Assembly: GCA_964650905.1 (NCBI GenBank)
Contig: CAZYVH010000008.1
Location: 1 to 59,841, forward strand
Reading direction: 5' to 3'
Source of the DNA: SZUA-36 sp964650905
Lineage (GTDB): Bacteria > Pseudomonadota > Gammaproteobacteria > Xanthomonadales > SZUA-36
Length of the DNA: 59,841 nt
The notes under the pieces are model-generated. The model was not told the DNA's origin and searched no databases. It saw only the letters and a program-made list of their open reading frames with translations. Below are positions 18,506-28,101 of this stretch, piece by piece. Made by a program: the position numbers and the translations under genes. How positions within the stretch are numbered: position 1 is the first letter of the stretch; each line of letters begins with the position of its first letter.

Positions 18506-20608
18506 ATGCAAAAATTTATTCTGACACTAACCATCGCGGCAATCATTCTGCCACTGGCGGGTTGTGAGAAAAACCCCGCCACGCAAGCTCCGGTTGTCGC
18601 GAAACAGGCTGTGCCGGATACTGCGGCAAGCATCAATGCCACACCGGCATTCGGCAGCTGGGGTGTTGATCTTGATGGTCGCGATTTGCACGTTTCACCG
18701 GGCGATGACTTCTTCGACTATGCCAATGGCAGCTGGCTGGCCAACCATGAAATTCCCGCCGACCGCAGTGGCTATAGCGTTGGTTTGGAAGTACATGAAC
18801 GTGCGCAGAAACGGGTTAAATCCATTATCGAAGAGCTTGGTAACAAGGGCGGTGATAAAGGCAGTGCGGAACAAAAAGTGGGCGACTACTACGCCAGCTG
18901 GATGGATGTGGATACGATCAATGGATTAGGAATGGCACCACTACAGGCTGACCTCGATCAAATTGCCGCCATCGAGGATCTCGCGGGACTGACCGAGGCA
19001 TTCGGGCGGGCAAACTATATTTCTGGCAACCGCGTCATCAGCGCCGGTCTGGGGATTGATCCTGCCAACCCGGATAAATACAACTTCAACATCGGCCTGG
19101 GTGGCATGGGTTTGCCAGACCGCGATTATTATCTTGAAGACAGCGAGCGCTTTCAGAACATCCGTAAAGCGTATGTCGCCCATATCGGTGAAATGTTGGC
19201 GCTGGCCGGTATCGAAGGTGCCGACGAGAAAGCAGCTGCCATACTGGCGCTGGAAACCAAGGTCGCCAGATTGCAATGGATTCGTGCGGACCGTCGCGAC
19301 CGGGATAAAACCTACAATCCAACAACGGTAGTCCAGTTGAAAAAAGATCACCCCGGTTTCGACTGGGATTTATTCCTCGTATCGGGTGGGATCGTAGGCC
19401 TGGTAGACGTCAATCTGAGCCATCCGAATACCATTCAGCCGTTGATCGACCTGTTGACCAATGAACCCCTGGATACCTGGCGGGCATACTTAAGCTATCA
19501 CCTGATTTCCAATAACGCGGCACTGCTCTCGGAGGCAATTGATACAACCAATTTCAACTTTTGGGGCAAGGTCATGCAGGGTCGCGAAGCCCAGTTGGAC
19601 CGCTGGAAACGTGGTGTTTCCCGGGTGGGCGCGAAACAGGGCCTGGGCGAAGCCCTGGGGCAGATTTATGTCAATCGATATTTTCCGCCAAGCTCGAAAC
19701 AAAAAATGGATACCCTGGTAGGGTATCTGCGAAAAGCCTATCAACAGCGGATCGAGAACCTGAGTTGGATGGGTGAGGACACTAAAAAAGAAGCATTGGC
19801 GAAGTTGGCGTCTTTCCGGCCCAAGATCGGCTACCCCGATAAATGGCTGGATATCAGCGGTATCGAGATCGAGAAAAGTGATTTATTCGGCAATGCACGC
19901 CGTATCACAAAGTTCTTTGAAGACTATGATGTTGCCCGGCTCAAACGGCCTACCGACAAAGACGAATGGTTTATGATGCCGCAGACGGTCAATGCGTACT
20001 ATAACCCCAGTTTTAATGAAATCGTTTTTCCGGCGGCTATTCTGGAACCACCATTTTTTGACCCCAATGCCGACCCGGCGGTCAATTACGGGGCCATTGG
20101 TGCGATTATCGGTCACGAAATGGGTCACGGTTTTGATGACCAGGGTTCCAAATCAGACGCCAATGGCGTGAAGCGTAACTGGTGGACCGATGCCGATCGA
20201 ACCGCATTTGAAGAGCGCACCAAAAACCTCGGCGAACAATACGGCCGCTATGAAGCCGTGCCCGGCACGTTTGTCGATGGCAAGTTCACCATGGGTGAAA
20301 ACATCGGCGATCTGGGCGGTGTTGGTGTGGCCATTTACGCCTATGAGCTTTCACTCGAAGGCAAACCTGCTGTCGAGATCGATGGTTTTAGCGCCAAACA
20401 ACGATTCTTCCTCGCCTATGCGCAAGCCTGGCGGAGCAAAACCCGTGAAGAAGCCATGCTGCAACGGCTTAAGGCTGACCCTCATTCTCCACCAAAATAC
20501 CGGGTGAATGGCATTGTTCGGAACGTGGATGAGTGGTATTCCGCCTTTGGGGTCAAGCAGGATGAAGCACTTTACCTGGCGCCGGAAGAACGTGTAACAA
20601 TCTGGTAA
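18506..20608 (+). CDS. M13 (neprilysin/PepO) family zinc metallopeptidase lipoprotein
   Basis: A 700-residue protein with a lipoprotein signal (MQKFILTLTIAAIILPLAGC), so it is probably attached to an envelope membrane. The peptidase family M13 signatures are all present. NAYYNPSFNEIVFPAAIL precedes the zinc motif HEMGH at residues 537-541, and ENIGD provides the third zinc ligand Glu598. The C-terminal VNGIVRNVDEWYSAFGV is also typical. The ATG at 18506 has AGGAGA eleven bases before it. It is monocistronic, flanked by the divergent sdh operon and gltB. It degrades oligopeptides; its physiological substrate is unknown. Confidence 0.94.
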   Translation: MQKFILTLTIAAIILPLAGCEKNPATQAPVVAKQAVPDTAASINATPAFGSWGVDLDGRDLHVSPGDDFFDYANGSWLANHEIPADRSGYSVGLEVHERAQKRVKSIIEELGNKGGDKGSAEQKVGDYYASWMDVDTINGLGMAPLQADLDQIAAIEDLAGLTEAFGRANYISGNRVISAGLGIDPANPDKYNFNIGLGGMGLPDRDYYLEDSERFQNIRKAYVAHIGEMLALAGIEGADEKAAAILALETKVARLQWIRADRRDRDKTYNPTTVVQLKKDHPGFDWDLFLVSGGIVGLVDVNLSHPNTIQPLIDLLTNEPLDTWRAYLSYHLISNNAALLSEAIDTTNFNFWGKVMQGREAQLDRWKRGVSRVGAKQGLGEALGQIYVNRYFPPSSKQKMDTLVGYLRKAYQQRIENLSWMGEDTKKEALAKLASFRPKIGYPDKWLDISGIEIEKSDLFGNARRITKFFEDYDVARLKRPTDKDEWFMMPQTVNAYYNPSFNEIVFPAAILEPPFFDPNADPAVNYGAIGAIIGHEMGHGFDDQGSKSDANGVKRNWWTDADRTAFEERTKNLGEQYGRYEAVPGTFVDGKFTMGENIGDLGGVGVAIYAYELSLEGKPAVEIDGFSAKQRFFLAYAQAWRSKTREEAMLQRLKADPHSPPKYRVNGIVRNVDEWYSAFGVKQDEALYLAPEERVTIW

Positions 20609-20827
20609 ATAAAAACGCCGTGCCACGGTCATGATCGTGGCTGTCAAAGTGAATTTGATATTCTTCTTGATGCCGATTTGAGCTATTATTTCTAGTCTGG
20701 TGGTTGTTACACTTCACCATCAGAATCTCGTATGTAATCCGACTCGAGAGCTTGGGGTACTCCAACGGCATCCCGGATCCTTGGTGGAATGTCCGGACGA
20801 GAGCGGATCGCGTTAATAATTGTAAAT

Positions 20828-23800
20828 ATGACGGAGATAGCGTTGAGAGACCCAGTTGATATGGAACGAGGCCCGGGCCTCTACGATCGCGTCAATGATC
20901 ACGATTCCTGTGGCATCGGTTTCGTCGTGGATATCAAGGGCCGCAAGAGTCGCCGTATTATCGACCAGGGTCTCAGCGTGTTGGCGAACCTGACGCATCG
21001 TGGTGCGGTCGGGGCCGATCCGCTTGCGGGCGACGGTGCCGGAATATTACTCCAGCTACCGGATACATTTTTCCGCAGGGAAGCCGCCAGCCAGGGTATC
21101 GAACTTCCGGCACCAGGTGAATATGGCGTGGGCATGTGCTTCCTGCCCAACGAGGAAATCCACCAGGTCATTTGCGAGAATGCCCTGGTAGAAATCATTA
21201 TTCGCGAAGGTCTGAAAGTCCTGGGCTGGCGGGACGTGCCGGTCGACCCGTCATGTCTTGGCGAAAGCGTCAAGCCAATCGAGCCGGTCATTCGCCAGAT
21301 ACTGGTCGGTGCCGGACCGGACATCCGTGACCAGGATCACCTCGAAAAGAAGCTCTTCGTGGCACGTAAGCAGGCATACATACAGATCATGCAGCGTTCG
21401 CCACAAGTCCTCGAGAGTGGTGGTTATTATGTCACCTCAATGTCGAGCCGCACCATCACATACAAAGGCATGGTCCTGGCCAAAAATCTGGCGGTGTATT
21501 TCAAGGATCTTGCCGATCCTGAGATGGCATCGGCATTGGCATTGGTGCATCAGCGCTTTTCCACCAATACCTCCCCAAGCTGGCGTCTCGCTCAGCCGTT
21601 CCGGCTGTTGTGTCATAACGGCGAAATCAATACCGTCAAGGGCAACATCAACTGGATGATGGCCCGCAGGCAGACCATGTCATCAGACGTTCTCGGCGAG
21701 GACCTCGAAAAGCTCTGGCCCCTGATCGGTGACGGCGCCTCTGATTCCGCAACCTTTGATAACGCGCTGGAACTGTTGCTGGCTGGCGGTTATTCCCTTG
21801 GCCATGCCATGATGATGATGATTCCCGAGGCGTGGACCAGTAACCCCCTGATGGACGATAAACGCCGCGCGTTTTACGAGTATCACGCAGCTTTAATGGA
21901 ACCATGGGACGGACCGGCAGCGGTGGCGTTTACTGACGGGCGGCAAATTGGAGCGACGCTTGACCGCAACGGACTTCGTCCGGCCCGCTACTTCGTGACA
22001 GATGATGACCTTGTGGTGATGGCTTCCGAGATGGGGACGCTTGATATCCCTGAGGAGACCATTGTCAAGAAATGGCGGCTTCAACCCGGTAAGATGTTAT
22101 TGATCGATCTGGAGCAGGGGCGCATCGTTGAGGATGACGAGCTTAAATCCACGCTCGCTACGGTCAAGCCCTACCAGAAATGGCTCGATGAAACCCAGAT
22201 TCGGCTCACCGAGTTGCCGGAAGAAGTCGCCTCCATGGGGCCGGACACCAAAACGCTTTTGATGGCCCAGCAGGCGTTTGGATATACCCGTGAAGACATT
22301 GCCTTCTATTTAAGGAATATGGCGGAAGCTGGTCAGGATCCGATTGGTGCCATGGGGCGGGATACGCCACCGGCGGTGCTGTCCGACCGGCCCAAGCTGT
22401 TGTTCGACTACTTCAAACAGACCTTTGCACAGGTGACAAACCCACCCATCGATCCGATCCGCGAAGCGTTGGTCATGTCACTGGTGTCACTGATCGGTCC
22501 AAAACCCAATCTCCTGGATCTTCACACCGGTGGCACGCACATGCGTCTCGAGGTTCAGCAGCCGATCCTGACCAATGTCGATCTGGAACGGATACGGCGG
22601 ATCGAAAACCATGTCACCGATGCTTTCTCGACCAAGCGCTTGAGTATGTGCTACCACGTCTTTGAAGGACCCGGGGGCATGCGGGATGCTCTCACAGCAT
22701 TGTGCGAGAGCGCCATAGAGCAGGTGCAATGTGGCCACAACCTCATCATCCTGTCTGACCGTCGCATCAATGTCGAGAACATCGCCATACCCTCATTATT
22801 GGCCACGGCGGCCGTCCACCACCATCTGATCAGGGAAGGTTTACGTACCAGCACAGGCCTGGTGATAGAAACCGGTGAGGCCCGTCAGGTGCATGATTTC
22901 TGTCTGCTGGCAGGGTTTGGCGCTGAAGCCATCAACCCTTACCTGGCACTGGACACGATCGCAAACATGGCGGGGGGTTTGAAGGGTTCGCCCACACCGG
23001 CGGAGGCACAGCAGAAATATATCAAGTCAATCAACACAGGTATGCTGAAGGTCATGTCCAAGATGGGCATTTCGACGTTCCAGTCCTATTGCGGTGCGCA
23101 GATTTTTGACGCTGTAGGTCTCAACACGGATTTCATTGATGAATACTTCACCGGAACCGACTCCCTCATTGAGGGGGTCGGTCTCGATGCCATCGCGACC
23201 GAAACCATCGCACGGCACCAGATGGGCTATGGAGATGACCACATTTTTCGGCATCAACTGGATGTGGGCGGCGAGTTGGCATACCGCATCCGGGGTGAAG
23301 AACATGTGTGGAACCCGGACACGATCAGTGCCTTGCAGTTCGCTGTCAGAGCAGGCAGCTATAAAAAATTCAAGGCCTATTCCAAAGCCGTCAACGACCA
23401 GACCAGGCACTTCAAGAATTTGCGTGGTCTTTTCGAGTTCGACATGGAGGCTGGTTCAGCCATTGACCTTGAGGACGTCGAGCCTGCATCCGAGATCGTA
23501 AAACGCTTCACAACGGGAGCGATGTCGTTTGGTTCCATCTCGTGGGAAGCCCATACCAATCTTGCAATCGCCATGAACCGAATTGGCGCCAAGTCCAATA
23601 CCGGGGAGGGCGGCGAAGAATCGATCCGCTTTGCTGTGGATGAGAACGGTGATTCGATGCGCTCGGCGACCAAACAGGTGGCATCCGGCCGGTTTGGCGT
23701 CACAACGGAATACCTCGTTAATGCCGACGACATTCAGATCAAGATGGCCCAGGGTGCCAAACCGGGCGAAGGCGGACAGCTTCCGGGTCACAAGATAGAT

Positions 23801-25450
23801 GAGAGGATTGCAAAGGTACGGCACTCAACGCCTGGCGTCGGCTTGATCTCTCCACCGCCACACCATGACATCTACTCAATCGAAGACCTCAAGCAACTGA
23901 TTCACGATCTTAAAAATGTCAACCCCAGGGCGCGGATCAGCGTCAAGCTGGTCTCTGAAGTGGGTGTCGGCACCATCGCCGCAGGTGTGGCCAAGGCCTA
24001 TGCCGATCAGGTCCTCATCTCGGGAACGGGGGGCGGCACTGGCGCCAGCCCCTTGACTTCGATCATGCGGGCAGGCTCACACTGGGAACTCGGTCTTGCC
24101 GAAACACATCAAACCCTGGTGGAAAATGGCCTTCGCGGCCGGATCGCGGTGCAGGTCGATGGCGGCATTCGCACCGGTGCTGATGTTGTCACCGCCGCCT
24201 TACTTGGTGCGGATGAGGTCGGTTTCGCAACCTCGGCATTGATCGCCGAGGGCTGCATCATGACTCGAAAATGTCATTTGAATACCTGTCCGGTCGGCGT
24301 GGCAACGCAGGATTCAAGGCTCCGCGAGCTGTTCCCTGGTAAGCCGGAACACGTGGTTAATTTCATGCTGTTTATCGCCGAGGAAGTCCGTGAGTTGATG
24401 GCACAGCTCGGTTTCAGGACCTGGAACGAGATGATTGGCCAGAGTGACCGGCTGCATCGCAAACCGGCAATCGATCACTGGAAAGCCCGGGGAGTAGACC
24501 TGAGTCGGATACTGTACAAACCCGAAGCTGCGGAGGGTGTCCGGATATACAATTCGGAGCGCCAGGACCATCACCTCGAAAAGGCCCTGGACAAGGAGTT
24601 GATAAGAGTGGCCATGCCCGCGTTGGAGCATCAGACACGCACGGTGATCGATATGCCCATTCGTAATACCAACCGTTCAGTGGGGGCAATGCTGTCGGGA
24701 GAAGTAGCACGCCGTTATGGGCACGCGGGTCTGCCTGATGACACGATCCATATCAACTTTGTGGGTACAGCAGGCCAGAGTTTTGGTGCATGGCTTGCCC
24801 AGGGAATGACCTTACATCTGCTTGGCGATGCCAATGACTATGTCGCGAAGGGTATCTCGGGAGGCAGACTGGTTGTCCAGGCAGCACCCGAGGGTCCGTT
24901 TATTCCCAAGGACAATGTCATCATCGGCAATACCGCCCTTTATGGTGCCATCGAGGGCGAGTGTTATTTCAACGGCGGTGCGGGCGAACGGTTCGCGGTT
25001 CGCAACTCTGGCGCCATTGCGGTTGTCGAGGCGGTTGGAGATCATGGTTGCGAGTACATGACCGGTGGTTGTGTCGTGGTGCTCGGAAATACCGGACTGA
25101 ACTTTGCTGCCGGAATGAGCGGTGGGATAGCGTACGTGCTTGATGAAGATGGCTCATTTTGCAAACGGGCCAACCTGTCGATGGTGGAACTTGAAACCAT
25201 TGACCCGAAGAGCTACCCGGTCCGGGCCATTGAAAACCCGAGCCGTGAGGATCTGATGGCTGACCCGCTTGACTTTGACGCATGGCGGCTGCGTCACCTG
25301 GTATCGATACACGCAGAACTGGTTGAAAGTTCCCGGGCCTGTGAAATCCGTGACAATTTCGACCACTACGTATCAAGGTTTGTCAAGGTTGTGCCAGTGG
25401 AATATCGGCGGGCTTTTGAGGCACGAAATCTACAGGTGGGGGCCGCCTGA
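20828..25450 (+). CDS. gltB: Glutamate synthase (NADPH) large chain
   Basis: About 1540 residues, the normal GltB size. The N-terminal Ntn-type amidotransferase domain starts after a short propeptide, with the catalytic cysteine in DHDSCGIGFVVD (residue 28 from this start). The FMN/synthase domain includes TGAMSFGSISWEAHTN and GGTGASPLTSIMRAG. The [3Fe-4S] cysteines are in CHLNTCPVGVATQ. The C-terminal GXGXG beta-helix domain is present. It transfers glutamine amide nitrogen to 2-oxoglutarate. The start is uncertain: ATG 20828, TTG 20843 (with GGAG upstream) and ATG 20861 are in frame. It overlaps gltD by one base. Confidence 0.96.
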   Translation: MTEIALRDPVDMERGPGLYDRVNDHDSCGIGFVVDIKGRKSRRIIDQGLSVLANLTHRGAVGADPLAGDGAGILLQLPDTFFRREAASQGIELPAPGEYGVGMCFLPNEEIHQVICENALVEIIIREGLKVLGWRDVPVDPSCLGESVKPIEPVIRQILVGAGPDIRDQDHLEKKLFVARKQAYIQIMQRSPQVLESGGYYVTSMSSRTITYKGMVLAKNLAVYFKDLADPEMASALALVHQRFSTNTSPSWRLAQPFRLLCHNGEINTVKGNINWMMARRQTMSSDVLGEDLEKLWPLIGDGASDSATFDNALELLLAGGYSLGHAMMMMIPEAWTSNPLMDDKRRAFYEYHAALMEPWDGPAAVAFTDGRQIGATLDRNGLRPARYFVTDDDLVVMASEMGTLDIPEETIVKKWRLQPGKMLLIDLEQGRIVEDDELKSTLATVKPYQKWLDETQIRLTELPEEVASMGPDTKTLLMAQQAFGYTREDIAFYLRNMAEAGQDPIGAMGRDTPPAVLSDRPKLLFDYFKQTFAQVTNPPIDPIREALVMSLVSLIGPKPNLLDLHTGGTHMRLEVQQPILTNVDLERIRRIENHVTDAFSTKRLSMCYHVFEGPGGMRDALTALCESAIEQVQCGHNLIILSDRRINVENIAIPSLLATAAVHHHLIREGLRTSTGLVIETGEARQVHDFCLLAGFGAEAINPYLALDTIANMAGGLKGSPTPAEAQQKYIKSINTGMLKVMSKMGISTFQSYCGAQIFDAVGLNTDFIDEYFTGTDSLIEGVGLDAIATETIARHQMGYGDDHIFRHQLDVGGELAYRIRGEEHVWNPDTISALQFAVRAGSYKKFKAYSKAVNDQTRHFKNLRGLFEFDMEAGSAIDLEDVEPASEIVKRFTTGAMSFGSISWEAHTNLAIAMNRIGAKSNTGEGGEESIRFAVDENGDSMRSATKQVASGRFGVTTEYLVNADDIQIKMAQGAKPGEGGQLPGHKIDERIAKVRHSTPGVGLISPPPHHDIYSIEDLKQLIHDLKNVNPRARISVKLVSEVGVGTIAAGVAKAYADQVLISGTGGGTGASPLTSIMRAGSHWELGLAETHQTLVENGLRGRIAVQVDGGIRTGADVVTAALLGADEVGFATSALIAEGCIMTRKCHLNTCPVGVATQDSRLRELFPGKPEHVVNFMLFIAEEVRELMAQLGFRTWNEMIGQSDRLHRKPAIDHWKARGVDLSRILYKPEAAEGVRIYNSERQDHHLEKALDKELIRVAMPALEHQTRTVIDMPIRNTNRSVGAMLSGEVARRYGHAGLPDDTIHINFVGTAGQSFGAWLAQGMTLHLLGDANDYVAKGISGGRLVVQAAPEGPFIPKDNVIIGNTALYGAIEGECYFNGGAGERFAVRNSGAIAVVEAVGDHGCEYMTGGCVVVLGNTGLNFAAGMSGGIAYVLDEDGSFCKRANLSMVELETIDPKSYPVRAIENPSREDLMADPLDFDAWRLRHLVSIHAELVESSRACEIRDNFDHYVSRFVKVVPVEYRRAFEARNLQVGAA

Positions 25451-26889
25451 TGGGTTCGAACACCGGATTCCTGGATTTCGACCGTAGCGATAGCCGCTAT
25501 TTACCGGTCGAGGAGCGAAAAAAGAACTATTGCGAGTTTACGATACCGCTGACCTTGCAAGAAGCCAGGACCCAGGGCGCACGCTGTATTGACTGTGGCA
25601 TCCCTTACTGTCACCTCGGTTGCCCGGTCAACAACATCATTCCGGATTTTAATGACCTTGTTTATAAGGATGACTGGCGGAAGGCTTCCGAGGTGTTGCA
25701 CTCCACCAATAATTTCCCGGAATTCACGGGCCGCGTTTGTCCCGCACCGTGTGAGGAGGCGTGCACCCTCAACCTGCAGGACGCTGCGGTCACCATCAAG
25801 TCGATCGAGTATTCGATCGTCGAGCGGGCGTGGGAAGCGGGCTGGATTCGCCCACAGATACCACAACGGCGAACGGATAAACGAATCGCAGTCGTGGGAT
25901 CAGGTCCGGCTGGTTTGGCGGCTGCCCAGCAGTTGGCGAGAGCCGGCCACCGTGTCGTCGTCTTCGAAAAGAACGCCAGGATCGGTGGTTTATTGCGCTA
26001 TGGCATTCCCGACTTCAAGATGGAAAAACGTCTACTCGACCGCCGTATGTCTCAAATGCAGGCTGAGGGTGTCGATTTCCGTGTCAACAGCAAGGTCGGT
26101 GACACGGTATCCATACAAGAGCTGAAGGAGGATTTTGATGCCGTGGTCCTTGCAGGCGGAGCCGAGTCTCCCCGGGACGTCGACGTGCCCGGGCAGGATT
26201 TGCAAGGCGTCGAGTTCGCCATTCCTTTCCTCGCACAGCAGAACCGCCGTGTCAGTGGTGAGTCATTGCTGGGTAATGCCGGGATCATCGCCAGGGCTAA
26301 GCACGTCGTTATTATCGGTGGTGGCGACACGGGTTCTGACTGTGTTGGAACCAGCAATCGGCAAGGTGCGCTCTCTGTCACGCAACTTGAGCTTCTGCCC
26401 AAACCTCCAGAGCACCCCGACAAGCTCCTGACCTGGCCCGAGTGGCCCAACAAGCTGCGTACGACCTCGTCTCACGAGGAAGGCTGTGAGCGGCGCTGGT
26501 CCGTCCAGACCAAATCCTTCTCAGGTTCCGATGGACAGGTTGATACGCTACATGCGGTTAAAGTTGACTGGAAAAACGTCGAAGGGGACTGGCAGATGAC
26601 CGAGATCGGAGGCTCGGAATTCAGCATTCCCGCTGATCTTGTGCTGATTGCTGCTGGCTTCATCCACCCGGTGCACACGGGCCTGCTCGAGAAGCTGGAG
26701 GTCGAGTTGGATACCCGGGGCAATGTTCTTGCCAACACCGATGATTACGCAACGTCGGTACCCGGGGTATTTGTTGCGGGCGACATGCGGAGGGGCCAGT
26801 CGCTCGTTGTGTGGGCAATCCGTGAAGGACGACAGGCCGCACGGGCCGTGGATAAGGCACTTATGGGTGAGACTAAATTACCCTGCTAG
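25450..26889 (+). CDS. gltD: Glutamate synthase small chain
   Basis: A 479-residue GltD that passes electrons from NADPH to GltB. The N-terminal cysteines that bind two [4Fe-4S] clusters are in CIDCGIPYCHLGCPVNN and CPAPCEEACTLN. The FAD site is VVGSGPAGLAAAQQLARAG and the NADPH site is IIGGGDTGSDCVGTS. The start overlaps the gltB stop (TGATG). The stop codon TAG lies inside the left terminal repeat of the 390-bp element described separately. Removing that element would leave TAA at the same codon. Confidence 0.96.
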   Translation: MGSNTGFLDFDRSDSRYLPVEERKKNYCEFTIPLTLQEARTQGARCIDCGIPYCHLGCPVNNIIPDFNDLVYKDDWRKASEVLHSTNNFPEFTGRVCPAPCEEACTLNLQDAAVTIKSIEYSIVERAWEAGWIRPQIPQRRTDKRIAVVGSGPAGLAAAQQLARAGHRVVVFEKNARIGGLLRYGIPDFKMEKRLLDRRMSQMQAEGVDFRVNSKVGDTVSIQELKEDFDAVVLAGGAESPRDVDVPGQDLQGVEFAIPFLAQQNRRVSGESLLGNAGIIARAKHVVIIGGGDTGSDCVGTSNRQGALSVTQLELLPKPPEHPDKLLTWPEWPNKLRTTSSHEEGCERRWSVQTKSFSGSDGQVDTLHAVKVDWKNVEGDWQMTEIGGSEFSIPADLVLIAAGFIHPVHTGLLEKLEVELDTRGNVLANTDDYATSVPGVFVAGDMRRGQSLVVWAIREGRQAARAVDKALMGETKLPC

Positions 26890-27276
26890 CTGTGAATTCC
26901 AGCAACGTTGTACACAAAGAATCATTTTATTGACCGGTTTAGGGAACCCACCTGGCACGCAACCGCAGTGGGTACTTACACCCAGGGACACGCGGTGAAC
27001 CCATCCATGGGGGCTCGGTCGCAACATCCCTGTTGCTCACGGTCCCTGGATGTAAGTACCCACCACGGCTCCTGGACAGACCACCGGTCGGTGGAACCAT
27101 CATGCACTGGCACAATGGCTTGTGAGGGGGTGCCGGTGGCGGTGTCCGGGACCGTAATCCGTAGGGAACGGATTCCGAACGCCCATGGATGGCCCGAGTG
27201 TGTCCCGGAGATCGCTACCGGTATCCCCGCTGGGCACACTATCAGGTGTAAACAACGATGCTGGAATTCACAGCTA
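26887..27276. mobile_element. 390-bp MITE-like element with 25-bp terminal inverted repeats
   Basis: The arms at 26887-26911 and 27252-27276 are inverted repeats matching at 24 of 25 positions; the shared core is CTGTGAATTCCAGCA. Both ends are TA, consistent with a TA target duplication as in the IS630/Tc1 group. Inside there is a second long inverted repeat (26968-26989 with 27042-27063, one mismatch). Shorter hairpins also occur, such as AATCCGT/ACGGATT near 27160-27175. There is no transposase and no convincing reading frame. It could be a non-autonomous transposon or encode a structured RNA. It sits on the gltD stop codon. Confidence 0.7.
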
Positions 27277-27441
27277 ACGACCTGCAAACACGACGGCGGG
27301 TTCGAGTTTTAATACCGGCCTGAGGCTGATGAGCGCTGCCGTCAGGCTGACGATCACCACGCCGATCGTTCCTGACAGCGGCACACACCTGGGCAATGTC
27401 CGCGACCGACCTATGACACTGATAACTTGATCATCGGCCAG
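27274..27441 (-). pseudogene. C-terminal remnant of an ABC-transporter-permease-like gene
   Basis: On the minus strand an open stretch of 55 codons runs to a TAG at 27276-27274. The last part reads LPLSG-like VPLSGTIGVVIVSLTAALIS and then LRPVLKLEPAVVFAGR. A final hydrophobic helix followed by a basic tail with a LEPA motif is how MacB/FtsX-type permeases usually end. The frame is closed upstream by a stop at 27444-27442, and no start is available, so only a fragment remains. Its stop codon shares the TA that borders the 390-bp element. The family call is tentative. Confidence 0.4.
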
Positions 27442-27570
27442 TTACTCATCCCGTGCTCTGAGTTCATGTGTTGGCACATCAAGGTGCCGAACAAGGCGAC
27501 CCTGCCAGTCCTGTTGAACTAACCAGCATATTTCTGTGAATCATTGAAAATATTATTATCAATATATTAA
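27442..27570. other. Non-coding stretch before the first cytochrome gene
   Basis: This is probably further decayed remnant of the convergent permease-like gene. Frames are interrupted by stops on both strands. It becomes AT-rich from about 27530 towards the FNR-type site. Confidence 0.3.
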
Positions 27571-27584
27571 TTGATATAGATCAA
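27571..27584. promoter_or_regulatory. FNR/ANR box (perfect consensus)
   Basis: TTGATATAGATCAA matches TTGAT-N4-ATCAA at all ten positions. It lies about 85 bases before the start of the monohaem cytochrome gene at 27663, a workable distance for activation. Confidence 0.8.
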
Positions 27585-27662
27585 TTACAGCTTAAATTGC
27601 TCTTGAGTAGCCCCAAAATCCAGCGCATAGTTGGTTCGAACCCGTCAAAAAGGAATGCAGAA

Positions 27663-27980
27663 ATGATTATCAGATTGATTGTTGGTTTTATGTTTGCCCT
27701 GATGCTGACACCGTTTGGATTGCAGGCGGATGGCAACTATGAAAACGGCGCAGACCTGTCTGCCGATTGTGTCAGTTGTCACGGTGCAGATGGCAAGGGC
27801 AGTTTTGAGACACCACCCCTGGCGGGTCTCGATGAAGCCTATATCCTGCGACAATTAAAAGCCTTTAACAGCGGTGAAAAGAAGTCAGTGGATGGCATCA
27901 TGCACATTTATTCCGAAGACCGGACCGAGCAGGAACTGGCAGACCTGGCCACTTACTGGGCGAGCAAGAAAAGCCAGTAA
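27663..27980 (+). CDS. Monohaem c553-type cytochrome
   Basis: A 105-residue secreted cytochrome c. It has a signal peptide ending near GLQADG, one haem motif CVSCH, and the small class I fold pattern PPLAGLDEAYILRQLKAFNSG that precedes the methionine-ligand region (GIMHIYSEDRTEQELADLATYWAS). It resembles one half of cytochrome c4. It is likely a soluble periplasmic electron shuttle for the multihaem systems downstream. The ATG at 27663 has AAGGA upstream; the frame open from 27597 is not needed. Paralogues are at 34568 and 46280. Confidence 0.88.
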   Translation: MIIRLIVGFMFALMLTPFGLQADGNYENGADLSADCVSCHGADGKGSFETPPLAGLDEAYILRQLKAFNSGEKKSVDGIMHIYSEDRTEQELADLATYWASKKSQ

Positions 27981-28011
27981 GCCATCCGCGTTTATTGATG
28001 TATAAATGATA

Positions 28012-28041
28012 AAAAACGCCGCCCGGTTGGGCGGCGTTTTT
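28012..28041. terminator. Bidirectional intrinsic terminator
   Basis: The arms are AAAAACGCCGCCC (28012-28024) and GGGCGGCGTTTTT (28029-28041) with a four-base loop. A-tract and T-tract flanks allow termination on both strands, between the convergent genes at 27663 and 28102. A nearly identical hairpin is at 46713-46746. Confidence 0.9.
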
Positions 28042-28101
28042 CTTTCCAGTATCTTGATCAGAGACTGATCTGACTACATCCCGTAGCCCATTGTCAACCC
28101 A

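Noticed and set aside
26887..27276. Integron attC site or group II intron
   Set aside because: The arm ends do not fit the RYYYAAC/GTTRRRY core of attC, no integron gene cassettes surround it, and no intron domain V-like ending or reverse transcriptase is present.
27597..27662. Longer start for the c553 gene
   Set aside because: The extension contains no conserved residues and would bury the signal peptide; AAGGA and ATG at 27663 are better.
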